Below are positions 15,326 through 21,417 of a stretch of DNA of 21,417 nucleotides, piece by piece. Origin of the DNA: JACMNW01 sp031413495 (GTDB lineage Bacteria > Pseudomonadota > Alphaproteobacteria > Rhodobacterales > Rhodobacteraceae); the NCBI GenBank assembly GCA_031413495.1, contig JANOFE010000194.1, forward strand, positions 1-21,417, written 5' to 3'. A program made the translations under genes and the position numbers. The notes below the pieces were generated by a model. That model searched no databases. It saw only the letters and a program-made list of their open reading frames with translations, and was not told the origin of the DNA. How positions within the stretch are numbered: position 1 is the first letter of the stretch; each line of letters begins with the position of its first letter.

Positions 15326-15499
15326 ATCGGCCAATAATGGCCGATCCTTTGCGCCATGCTGCAGCTGCATTGTTTGCTATTGCAGCAATTTGAGGCCGGG
15401 TGTATTCTGCATATCCGCTGCTGACGCAGTAACCTTTGGAGCATCCGCGATCCTGCAAGGATCATATCGGAAGTGTCACCACGACCGCGCATTGCGGTC
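15326..15499 (+). promoter_or_regulatory. Hairpin-rich leader between the regulator and kup
   Basis: The 224-base gap before kup contains at least three perfect hairpins. They are ATCGGCCA/TGGCCGAT (15326-15333 and 15338-15345, 4-nt loop), GATCCT/AGGATC (15449-15454 and 15458-15463, 3-nt loop) and GACCGC/GCGGTC (15483-15488 and 15494-15499, 5-nt loop). A weaker one is TTGCT/AGCAA (15374-15378 and 15384-15388). The first may be the terminator of the regulator gene. The last two could control kup expression. I do not recognise a known riboswitch here, and the kup promoter is not clear. Confidence 0.45.
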
Positions 15500-15520
15500 T
15501 TAGTGCCAAAAAACAAAATC

Positions 15521-17500
15521 ATGAAAACATCAAACACACCCGAAGGCAGCTTTGCTGCCAGTAATTCATTGCGCTTTTTCGATGACGAAGAGCGTGACAT
15601 CGCAGATTATCTGAAAGAGGAAGGAGATACTCCGCCCACCCAAATGCACAAAGCGGGCTTTGCGGCCCTGTTCATCGGTGCCGTTGGTATTGTTTATGGC
15701 GATATTGGCACCAGCCCGATCTATGCCTTTCGGGAGGCGCTGAAGGCGGTTTCAGGCGATGGTGCCGCAGTGCCCGAAGTGTTGGGCCTGCTGTCCATCC
15801 TGATCTGGACGCTGATTTTGATTGTGACAGTGAAATACGTGGCTGTTTTGCTGCGGGCGGACAACCGCGGCGAGGGGGGTATCCTTGCAATTTATACCCT
15901 GGTGCGGCTGGCAATTGGTCATAAATCCCTGCCAGTTTTGCTGTTGGCCATTGCGGGGGCCGCACTTTTTGCGGGCGATGCAATCATCACCCCGGCAATT
16001 TCTGTGCTGTCTGCGGTGGAAGGCGCGGGCTTGATTGTGCCTGCCTTGTCTGCGTGGGTGGTGCCCGCAACATTGGTGATCCTGACCTTGTTGTTTGTCG
16101 TGCAATCGCGCGGGACAGCGGTCATTTCAGCTGCTTTTGGACCGATAACGCTGCTGTGGTTTCTGGCACTTGCGGGATTGGGCATCTGGCATATTGCAGC
16201 CGCGCCGCAGGTGTTGGCTGCGTTTAACCCGGTGTGGGCGGTGCGGTTTCTGACCGGGAATCCGGGGATAGCCTTTGTCGTGATGGGAGCGGTGTTTCTG
16301 GCCGTCACCGGGGCTGAGGCGCTATATGCCGACCTTGGCCACTTTGGCCGCAAACCCATTGTTGCGGCGTGGCTGGTGGTTGTTTTTCCGGCGCTTGTGC
16401 TGAACTATCTTGGGCAAGGCGCATTGGTTTTAAGCAATCCTGCGGCCATTTCCGACCCATTCTTTCTGATGGCACCGGAAAGTCTGCTGCCTGTGCTGGT
16501 GCTGTTGGCAACTGCGGCAACGGTCATCGCATCGCAGGCGGTGATTTCTGGGGCGTTTTCGATGGCGCGCGGGGCCATTCAGTTGGGGCTTTTGCCGCGT
16601 CTGCGGGTGCGCCACACCTCGGCCGGGCAAAGCGGGCAAATCTACATCGGAGCGGTCAACTGGATGCTTTTGATCGGAGTGATCTGGCTTGTGATATCGT
16701 TCAAAAGTTCGGGTTCGCTTGCGTCGGCCTACGGTATTGCAGTGACAGGGACCATGGTCGTCACCACATTGCTTTGGTTGCTGTATATGGTGAACACCAA
16801 GCGGCTGTCTTTGCCGGTGGCCCTTGCGCTTGTGGCCCCGGTAGGGTTGCTGGAGCTGGTCTTTCTGGCGGCGAACCTGTCAAAAATCCGTGATGGTGGA
16901 TATGTTCCGGTGCTGATGGCACTGGCTTTGGGCATTGTGATGTGGGCTTGGTGGCGCGGAACCCAGCAGCTGCTGGGTATAGCGCAGAAAAGCAAGATTG
17001 GACTGATCGGTTTTGCAGAGCAAATGGAAAAAAGTTCGGCCCATGTTATTCCGGGGACCGCGTTTTTCCTGGCATCCGATTCTGCTGCGGTGCCATCTGC
17101 CTTGTTGCACAATCTGAAACATAACAGGGTGCGGCATGAACAAACGGTGTTGTTGACGGTCGAAACCCTGCGGGTGCCAACGGCAACGATGGAGGAGCGT
17201 GTCAGTCTTGAGCGGTTAACGCCGGGATTTGTGCGCCTTACGCTGCGGTTTGGTTTCATGGAAACGCCGAACGTGTCACGCGCCCTTGGGCAGGCCCGAA
17301 AGGCCGGGCTTGCCTTTGACGTGATGACGACGACGTTTTTTCTGGGCCGCAGGCGGTTTGTGGTGGTGGGGCCGTTCGGCATTGGTCGGGTGTTCGACCA
17401 GATTTTTGCATTCCTGTCGCGGCTGTCTGCCGACCCAACAGAATACTATCATTTGCCGCGCAACCGCGTTGTGGAATTGGGCGAACGGACAGCAATTTAG
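15521..17500 (+). CDS. kup: Low-affinity potassium transporter Kup
   Basis: A 659-residue Kup/HAK/KT-family potassium uptake protein, probably a proton symporter of the inner membrane. It has the family hallmark GIVYGDIGTSPIYAFREAL near the N-terminus, GEGGILAIYTL, and AGDAIITPAISVLSAVEG. About twelve membrane helices follow up to residue ~450. The C-terminal ~200 residues are cytoplasmic and contain GTAFFLAS, LHNLKHNRV and the terminal TEYYHLP segment typical of bacterial Kup. The start is uncertain: ATG 15521 has no clear ribosome site, an in-frame GTG at 15473 would add 16 residues, and ATG 15644 would remove an acidic 41-residue N-terminal extension. The extension before the first helix is longer than in E. 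coli Kup. Confidence 0.93.
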   Translation: MKTSNTPEGSFAASNSLRFFDDEERDIADYLKEEGDTPPTQMHKAGFAALFIGAVGIVYGDIGTSPIYAFREALKAVSGDGAAVPEVLGLLSILIWTLILIVTVKYVAVLLRADNRGEGGILAIYTLVRLAIGHKSLPVLLLAIAGAALFAGDAIITPAISVLSAVEGAGLIVPALSAWVVPATLVILTLLFVVQSRGTAVISAAFGPITLLWFLALAGLGIWHIAAAPQVLAAFNPVWAVRFLTGNPGIAFVVMGAVFLAVTGAEALYADLGHFGRKPIVAAWLVVVFPALVLNYLGQGALVLSNPAAISDPFFLMAPESLLPVLVLLATAATVIASQAVISGAFSMARGAIQLGLLPRLRVRHTSAGQSGQIYIGAVNWMLLIGVIWLVISFKSSGSLASAYGIAVTGTMVVTTLLWLLYMVNTKRLSLPVALALVAPVGLLELVFLAANLSKIRDGGYVPVLMALALGIVMWAWWRGTQQLLGIAQKSKIGLIGFAEQMEKSSAHVIPGTAFFLASDSAAVPSALLHNLKHNRVRHEQTVLLTVETLRVPTATMEERVSLERLTPGFVRLTLRFGFMETPNVSRALGQARKAGLAFDVMTTTFFLGRRRFVVVGPFGIGRVFDQIFAFLSRLSADPTEYYHLPRNRVVELGERTAI

Positions 17501-17507
17501 AAATTGC
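17492..17507 (+). other. Hairpin across the kup stop codon
   Basis: Perfect 7-bp arms GCAATTT (17492-17498) and AAATTGC (17501-17507) are separated by two bases and include the kup TAG stop. It may act together with the stronger hairpin that follows at 17513-17541. Confidence 0.35.
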
Positions 17508-17512
17508 AAACC

Positions 17513-17541
17513 TGGGGGGCAACCAAATGGCTTGCCCCCCA
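17513..17541 (+). terminator. Probable kup terminator hairpin
   Basis: Perfect 10-bp arms TGGGGGGCAA (17513-17522) and TTGCCCCCCA (17532-17541) enclose a 9-nt loop, in which CCA and TGG may pair further. It begins 12 bases after the kup stop. It is a very stable stem but is followed by ATCACATG rather than a U-tract, so it may protect the 3' end or act with Rho. The rest of the 209-base gap to rpoH includes a repeat of TTGCAAACCT (17504-17513 and 17564-17573) and an A/T-rich patch TATATAAATTA at 17651. Confidence 0.55.
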
Positions 17542-17709
17542 TCACATGCCCGTGACCCCAATGTTGCAAACCTTAACATGCGACGGAACCATATTCATCT
17601 GACGTTAGTTAAATAGTGCTACGTCCCCATCTTGCGGGGGCAGGGCGCGATATATAAATTACGCAATCGCGGTGCCGAACATCGGGCTGCGACATATCAG
17701 GGGGCGACA

Positions 17710-18606
17710 ATGAGCACCTATACCAATCTTCCCGCACCAAGCCCGGAACAGGGTTTGAACCGCTACATGCAGGAAATTCGCAAATTTCCGCTGTTGGAGC
17801 CGGAAGAAGAATACATGCTGGCCAAAAGCTGGGTGGATCATCAGGACAGCAAAGCGGCGCACCGGATGGTGACAAGTCATTTGCGGTTGGCGGCCAAGAT
17901 TGCGATGGGCTATCGCGGTTACGGTTTGCCGCAGGCGGAAGTGATTTCCGAGGCGAATGTCGGCCTGATGCAGGCGGTCAAACGGTTTGACCCGGAAAAA
18001 GGCTTTCGTCTGGCGACCTATGCGATGTGGTGGATCAGGGCGAGCATTCAGGAATACATCCTGCGGTCGTGGAGCCTTGTAAAACTGGGCACGACATCGG
18101 CGCAGAAAAAGCTGTTTTTCAACCTGCGCAAGGCGAAGGCCAAGGTCGGCGCGTTGGAAGAAGGCGATTTGCGCCCAGAAAACGTAACGCGGATTGCGAC
18201 CGATCTGAATGTGTCCGAGGCCGAGGTGATTGCGATGAACCGCCGTTTATCTGGCGGCGATGCGTCTTTGAACGCAACTGTCGGCTCAGACGGCGAAGGT
18301 ACCACGCAGTGGCAGGACTGGCTGGAAGATGAAGACAGCGATCAGGCCGGTGATTACGCGGAACGCGATGAATTGGACACGCGCCGCGAACTGCTTAACG
18401 CGGCAATGGCCGCGTTGAACGAGCGGGAACGGGATGTGCTGTCGCAGCGGCGGTTGGCGGAAACCCCGGTGACGCTGGAAGAACTGTCAGAGCATTACGG
18501 TGTGTCGCGTGAGCGTATTCGCCAGATCGAGGTGCGGGCGTTTGAAAAGCTGCAGTCCCGCATGCGCGAACTGGCGCTGGGCAAGGGCATGCTTATTCCA
18601 GCGTAA
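17710..18606 (+). CDS. rpoH: Heat-shock RNA polymerase sigma factor RpoH (RpoHI-type)
   Basis: A 298-residue sigma-32 factor. Region 2 is clear: HRMVTSHLRLAAKIAMGYRG, and KGFRLATYAMWWIRASIQEY for -10 recognition and melting. The RpoH box QKKLFFNLR (132-140) separates it from other group 3 sigmas, and region 4 carries the helix-turn-helix VTLEELSEHYGVSRERIRQ (about 254-272). It directs RNA polymerase to heat-shock promoters such as those of chaperones and proteases. The opening MSTYTNLPAPSPE and GYGLPQAEVISE fit the RpoHI form of Rhodobacter rather than RpoHII, by recollection. The start at 17710 follows AGGGGGCG with good spacing; the upstream in-frame extension from 17632 is not family-like. 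An intrinsic terminator follows. Confidence 0.95.
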   Translation: MSTYTNLPAPSPEQGLNRYMQEIRKFPLLEPEEEYMLAKSWVDHQDSKAAHRMVTSHLRLAAKIAMGYRGYGLPQAEVISEANVGLMQAVKRFDPEKGFRLATYAMWWIRASIQEYILRSWSLVKLGTTSAQKKLFFNLRKAKAKVGALEEGDLRPENVTRIATDLNVSEAEVIAMNRRLSGGDASLNATVGSDGEGTTQWQDWLEDEDSDQAGDYAERDELDTRRELLNAAMAALNERERDVLSQRRLAETPVTLEELSEHYGVSRERIRQIEVRAFEKLQSRMRELALGKGMLIPA

Positions 18607-18630
18607 GTGCATATTTGCGAATGAAAAAAA

Positions 18631-18672
18631 GGCCTGCTGCATCGTTTGGTGCAGTGGGCCCTTGGCGTTTTT
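18631..18672 (+). terminator. Intrinsic terminator of rpoH
   Basis: Beginning 25 bases after the rpoH stop, an 11-bp stem pairs GGCCTGCTGCA (18631-18641) with TGCAGTGGGCC (18650-18660), including two G-T wobbles, with an 8-nt loop. Five T follow at 18668-18672 after a short spacer, and seven A (18624-18630) precede the stem, so it could also work in the reverse direction. Confidence 0.7.
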
Positions 18673-18701
18673 CGAACCCGATATGTCGTTTCTGTTTGAA
18701 C

Positions 18702-18733
18702 CTTGGCGGCACTGGGGATAGCTAGCCGCCAAG
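18702..18733 (+). promoter_or_regulatory. 9-bp inverted repeat upstream of psd
   Basis: Perfect arms CTTGGCGGC (18702-18710) and GCCGCCAAG (18725-18733) are separated by 14 bases and end 23 bases before the psd start. A TTGAAC directly abuts the left arm (18696-18701) and could be a -35 element, with a weak TAGCTA -10 (18719-18724) inside the loop. The repeat would then cover the promoter core. It may be a repressor operator or a leader hairpin; no known consensus is recognised. Confidence 0.45.
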
Positions 18734-18756
18734 ACTTGGAAAAGGGAACGCGACCG

Positions 18757-19449
18757 ATGACGATGTTGGGCACATTTCTAAAACCGATGCACCCGGAAGG
18801 GTACCGGTTTGTGGCAATCTTTGCAGCGATTGCGCTGGTGCTGTTCTGGATCTGGGAACCGCTGGGTTGGCTGGGCACTGGTGCCACAATTTGGTGCTAT
18901 TACTTTTTTCGCGATCCGAAGCGGTCTGTTCCCCAAGGCGAAGGGTTGATCCTAAGCCCCGCTGATGGCGTGATTTCGTTGATCGAACCTGCCGTGCCGC
19001 CGCTGGAACTGGGCATGGGACCGGAGGCTTTGACGCGGGTTTCGGTGTTTATGAATGTGTTCAACTGCCATGTGAACCGTGCGCCGATTGCGGGCACAGC
19101 GGTGGCAATTGCCTACCGGCCGGGCAAGTTTTTCAATGCGTCGCTGGACAAGGCCAGTGCCGACAATGAACGCAACAGCCTGCGGTTGGACCTGTCCGAT
19201 GGGCGGCAGGTGGCGGTGGTACAAATCGCCGGGCTGGTGGCGCGGCGGATTGTCTGCTTTGCGAAAGAGGGGCAGGTTTTGCGCACGGGGGAGCGGTTTG
19301 GCCTGATCCGGTTCGGATCCCGCTTGGATGTCTATTTGCCAAGCGGCGTTGAGCCGCAGGTGGCGCTGGGCCAGACGATGATTGCCGGGGAGACGGTGAT
19401 TGCCGATCTGGGCGCGCTTGCCCCCCGACGTATGGCGCAGGTCGAATAG
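18757..19449 (+). CDS. psd: Phosphatidylserine decarboxylase proenzyme
   Basis: A 230-residue enzyme that converts phosphatidylserine to phosphatidylethanolamine at the inner membrane. It is the short form of the family. One or two N-terminal membrane segments span residues 17-50. LSPADGVI contains Asp70, NCHVNR contains His105, and the self-cleavage site is RFGSR with Gly187-Ser188, where E. coli Psd has LGST. Cleavage there would leave a pyruvoyl group on a small alpha chain of about 43 residues. The ATG at 18757 has AAGGGA upstream; the in-frame codon at 18703 lies in the inverted repeat and lacks a family-like sequence. pssA follows after three bases, so the two are one operon. Confidence 0.94.
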   Translation: MTMLGTFLKPMHPEGYRFVAIFAAIALVLFWIWEPLGWLGTGATIWCYYFFRDPKRSVPQGEGLILSPADGVISLIEPAVPPLELGMGPEALTRVSVFMNVFNCHVNRAPIAGTAVAIAYRPGKFFNASLDKASADNERNSLRLDLSDGRQVAVVQIAGLVARRIVCFAKEGQVLRTGERFGLIRFGSRLDVYLPSGVEPQVALGQTMIAGETVIADLGALAPRRMAQVE

Positions 19450-19452
19450 CGG

Positions 19453-20220
19453 ATGGCGGACAAGCCTGAAAAGCGGCCGCGGCGGGAACTGCCATTGGTG
19501 CAGTTGGTGCCGAATTTTCTGACGCTTGGCGCGCTGTGTGCAAGTTTGACCGCGATCCGCTTTGCCATTCAGGGTGAGGGGCAAATGGCGGTTGGCCTGA
19601 TCTTGCTTGCGGCGGTGCTGGACACGCTGGATGGTTGGGCCGCGCGGCGGTTGAACAGCGAAAGCGAGATCGGGGCGGAATTGGATAGTCTGGCCGATTT
19701 TGCCAGTTTTGGCGTGGCGCCGGGGTTGATCCTGTATTTTTGGATGCTGGACGGCGAAACCGGTGCTGGGCTGGCGTGGATCGGGGTGTTGATCTACGCG
19801 ATTTGCTGCGCGCTGCGTCTGGCGCGGTTCAATGTGGGCAACAACCGCGCGGCATCGGAAGGGTTGGAGCGACGGTTCTTTCGGGGCGTGCCATCGCCTG
19901 CGGGGGCGTTGCTGGCGTTTATGCCGATGTATTTTGCGTTTTTGTACCCAGATGCACCCACGCTGCCGGCCTGGGTTTTGGCGCTGTATTTGATGGGAAT
20001 TGGGGGATTGATGATCAGTCAATTGCCGACTTGGTCGTTCAAATCTGTTACTCTTAAGCCCGAAAATACGCGGTATTTCCTGATCGGATTTGTGGCCCTT
20101 GCGGGCGGACTTTTGACATCACCCTGGGCCACACTGTTTGGGATTGGCCTGTGCTATGGGGCAAGTGTTTTTGCTGTCGGGCGGTTTTTGCGAAAACCCC
20201 TTGGCAAAGTGGAGGATTGA
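19453..20220 (+). CDS. pssA: CDP-diacylglycerol-serine O-phosphatidyltransferase
   Basis: A 255-residue integral membrane enzyme that makes phosphatidylserine from CDP-diacylglycerol and serine. The CDP-alcohol phosphotransferase motif D-G-x2-A-R-x8-G-x3-D-x3-D is complete, with Asp60, Gly61, Ala64, Arg65, Gly74, Asp78 and Asp82. About seven hydrophobic segments surround it. RFNVGN and FRGVPSPAGA are typical of the PssA type II subgroup. It starts three bases after psd and ends one base before the pmtA start codon, so the order psd-pssA-pmtA is tight. Its product is the substrate of Psd, encoded just upstream. The ribosome site is weak, consistent with coupling to psd translation. Confidence 0.94.
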   Translation: MADKPEKRPRRELPLVQLVPNFLTLGALCASLTAIRFAIQGEGQMAVGLILLAAVLDTLDGWAARRLNSESEIGAELDSLADFASFGVAPGLILYFWMLDGETGAGLAWIGVLIYAICCALRLARFNVGNNRAASEGLERRFFRGVPSPAGALLAFMPMYFAFLYPDAPTLPAWVLALYLMGIGGLMISQLPTWSFKSVTLKPENTRYFLIGFVALAGGLLTSPWATLFGIGLCYGASVFAVGRFLRKPLGKVED

Positions 20221-20221
20221 T

Positions 20222-20839
20222 ATGGAAATTCAGGCTGTTCATAAATCTTATGCGCGCTGGGCCCCGATCTATGACCAGACCTTTGGTGCAGTGACAAATG
20301 CAGGGCGCAGGCGGGTTGCAGGGCTGGCAAATGCAAAAGGCGGCAGTTTGCTGGAAGTGGGGGTCGGCACCGGCATGTCGCTGCGTCATTACAGCCCATC
20401 GCTGCGGGTAACGGGCATTGATGCCAGCCGTGCAATGCTGGAAAAGGCGCGCGAAAAGGTGCAGGTCGATGGCTATACCCATATTGAGGCATTGGCCGAA
20501 ATGGACGCGCGGGCGATGAGCTTTGCCGACGACAGTTTTGATCATGTGGCAGCCCTGCACATCATGTCTGTGGTGCCGGAACCCGAACGTGTGTTGGCCG
20601 AATTGGCGCGGGTCTGCAAATTGGGCGGATGTGTTTATATCGTGAACCATTTCGCACGCGATAGCGGATTTTTGTCGGTGGTGGCAAAAGCGACGGCACC
20701 ATTGGAAAACCTGCTGGGTTGGAATTCGGAATTTCAGCGGTCTGTTGTGACAGCATCACCCCGATTGCGATTGGTGCGCGACGAAAATCTGCCGCCGCTG
20801 GGCATGATGACGTTCTTGAAATTTCAGAAAGTTGCCTGA
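20222..20839 (+). CDS. pmtA: Phosphatidylethanolamine N-methyltransferase, Rhodobacter type
   Basis: A 205-residue SAM-dependent methyltransferase that converts phosphatidylethanolamine toward phosphatidylcholine. The N-terminal SYARWAPIYDQTFGAVTNAG is characteristic of Rhodobacter-type PmtA. Motif I is EVGVGTG (45-51), followed by acidic Asp67 in TGIDAS for the SAM ribose. The C-terminal FARDSGF and LPPLGMMTFLKF also fit. Length agrees with the about 200-residue soluble PmtA group, not the membrane PEMT enzymes. GGAGG six bases before the ATG at 20222 gives a strong ribosome site, located inside the end of pssA. An upstream in-frame extension from 20138 overlaps pssA and is not part of the family. 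Confidence 0.92.
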   Translation: MEIQAVHKSYARWAPIYDQTFGAVTNAGRRRVAGLANAKGGSLLEVGVGTGMSLRHYSPSLRVTGIDASRAMLEKAREKVQVDGYTHIEALAEMDARAMSFADDSFDHVAALHIMSVVPEPERVLAELARVCKLGGCVYIVNHFARDSGFLSVVAKATAPLENLLGWNSEFQRSVVTASPRLRLVRDENLPPLGMMTFLKFQKVA

Positions 20840-20873
20840 GGCCGCGCGCGAGGCTTTCGCAGCGCACGTCTGG

Positions 20874-20889
20874 CTGGTAGCGTTACCAG
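20874..20889. promoter_or_regulatory. Candidate LacI/GalR-type operator
   Basis: CTGGTAGCGTTACCAG is a 16-bp near-perfect palindrome with 6-bp arms CTGGTA and TACCAG around a central CG. That is the layout of LacI-family operators, in which a CpG sits at the axis. It lies 21 bases upstream of a Gfo/Idh/MocA sugar-type oxidoreductase, the expected position for a repressor of a sugar-use gene. The repressor itself is not in the window. The remainder of the 71-base gap after pmtA holds no recognisable terminator. Confidence 0.55.
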
Positions 20890-20910
20890 ATCAAATTTGG
20901 GGGACGGATC

Positions 20911-21417
20911 ATGCAAAAACCAGTGCGTTGGGGTATTTTGGGCGCGTCGAAATTCGCGCGTGATTTCATGGCACGCGCCATTCATGCGGCTGAAGGTGCG
21001 CAATTGGTGGCGCTTGCCACATCGGACGCTTCCCGCGCAGAGGGTTTTCAGGCCTTTTGCCCCGGTCTGCGGGTGCATGGCAGTTACGAGGCGTTGTTGG
21101 CCGACCCTGACATTGACGCGGTTTATATTCCGCTGCCCAACCATCTGCATGTCGAATGGACGCTGAAAGCGCTGGCGGCGGGGAAGCATGTGCTGACCGA
21201 AAAACCGATTGCGATGACCGCGCCCGAAATTGACCAGATCATCGCGGCGCGGGATGCCAGCGGGTTGCTGGCCGCCGAGGCCTATATGATCGTGCATCAT
21301 CCGCAGTGGATACGGGCGCGGCAATGGGTGCAGGAAGGGGCGATTGGCAAAATTCAGCATGTCGATGCGGCGTTTTCGTATAACCTGACCGATATGGGAA
21401 ACATCCGCGCCCGCCCG
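20911..21417 (+). CDS. Gfo/Idh/MocA family oxidoreductase (5' part, cut by window edge)
   Basis: The first 169 codons of an NAD(P)-dependent oxidoreductase; the gene runs off the window. The Rossmann start RWGILGASKFA (residues 6-16) has the WGILG-A form. The substrate-loop EKP motif follows in VLTEKPIAM, after IPLPNHLHVEWTLKALAAGKH. AEAYMIVHHPQW fits the C-terminal domain entry seen in xylose/aldose-type members. These enzymes oxidise or reduce sugars and cyclitols; the exact substrate is not determinable. The ATG has GGGGGAC upstream. A LacI-type operator candidate just before it supports control by a sugar. Confidence 0.9.
   Translation, partial: MQKPVRWGILGASKFARDFMARAIHAAEGAQLVALATSDASRAEGFQAFCPGLRVHGSYEALLADPDIDAVYIPLPNHLHVEWTLKALAAGKHVLTEKPIAMTAPEIDQIIAARDASGLLAAEAYMIVHHPQWIRARQWVQEGAIGKIQHVDAAFSYNLTDMGNIRARP

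Noticed and set aside
17631..17656. RpoH-type promoter (CTTG then TATATA) before rpoH
   Set aside because: The spacing and the -10 do not fit the alphaproteobacterial heat-shock consensus well enough to annotate.
18952..20022. Long open frame of 356 codons on the minus strand opposite psd and pssA
   Set aside because: Gln-, Arg- and His-rich composition is typical of an antisense frame in a high-GC gene; both plus-strand genes are strongly conserved.
1..21417. Mobile element, prophage, CRISPR or defence island
   Set aside because: No transposase, integrase, terminal repeat pair, repeat-spacer array or defence gene was found; codon use and gene content look uniform and chromosomal.

Overview
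The window is ordinary chromosomal DNA from an alphaproteobacterium, most likely a Rhodobacterales (Roseobacter-group) species. The evidence is a PmtA of the Rhodobacter type, an RpoHI-type heat-shock sigma factor next to psd-pssA, an alphaproteobacterial DIPP-like Nudix protein, a DUF6476 protein, and high GC with GC-rich hairpins followed by GATATTTTT between genes. I see no tRNA, rRNA, CRISPR array, insertion sequence, phage gene or plasmid function. This assignment is from protein recognition only; no search was run.

Layout. (1) 1-1206: a GC hairpin element, then a DUF1178 protein and a Nudix hydrolase, both on the minus strand. (2) 1311-3034, plus strand: an exported glutathione peroxidase and a class-I-like histone deacetylase/AcuC-family deacetylase, overlapping by GTGA. 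(3) 3017-9956, minus strand: amidase 2, a complete spermidine/putrescine-type ABC importer (ATPase, two permeases, binding protein), a hairpin element and amidase 1. Amidase 1 ends inside the 3' end of the deacetylase gene. (4) 10048-12196, minus: an orphan membrane hybrid histidine kinase and a DUF6476 membrane protein. (5) 12195-13238, plus: RluD-type pseudouridine synthase, whose start codon overlaps the divergent DUF6476 start. (6) 13336-15296: a small, possibly DUF1127-like protein (minus), divergent from a winged-helix/TPR regulator (plus). (7) 15521-17500: Kup potassium transporter with a hairpin-rich leader. (8) 17710-18606: RpoH with an intrinsic terminator. (9) 18757-20839: psd-pssA-pmtA. 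(10) 20911 to the edge: the start of a Gfo/Idh/MocA oxidoreductase with a LacI-type operator candidate just upstream.

How the genes work together. psd, pssA and pmtA encode three consecutive membrane-lipid steps: CDP-diacylglycerol to phosphatidylserine, to phosphatidylethanolamine, to methylated phosphatidylethanolamine/phosphatidylcholine. The ABC importer lies between two amidase-signature hydrolases and close to a deacetylase of a superfamily that also contains acetylpolyamine amidohydrolases. This suggests uptake and hydrolysis of acylated polyamines or other cationic amides, but that is inference. The more unusual signals are short non-coding ones: a stem-loop whose arm covers the Shine-Dalgarno sequence of the importer ATPase, a 9-bp inverted repeat before psd, a structured kup leader, a 14-bp palindrome over the rluD stop codon, and the LacI-type operator. 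I did not find a wholly novel multi-gene system.
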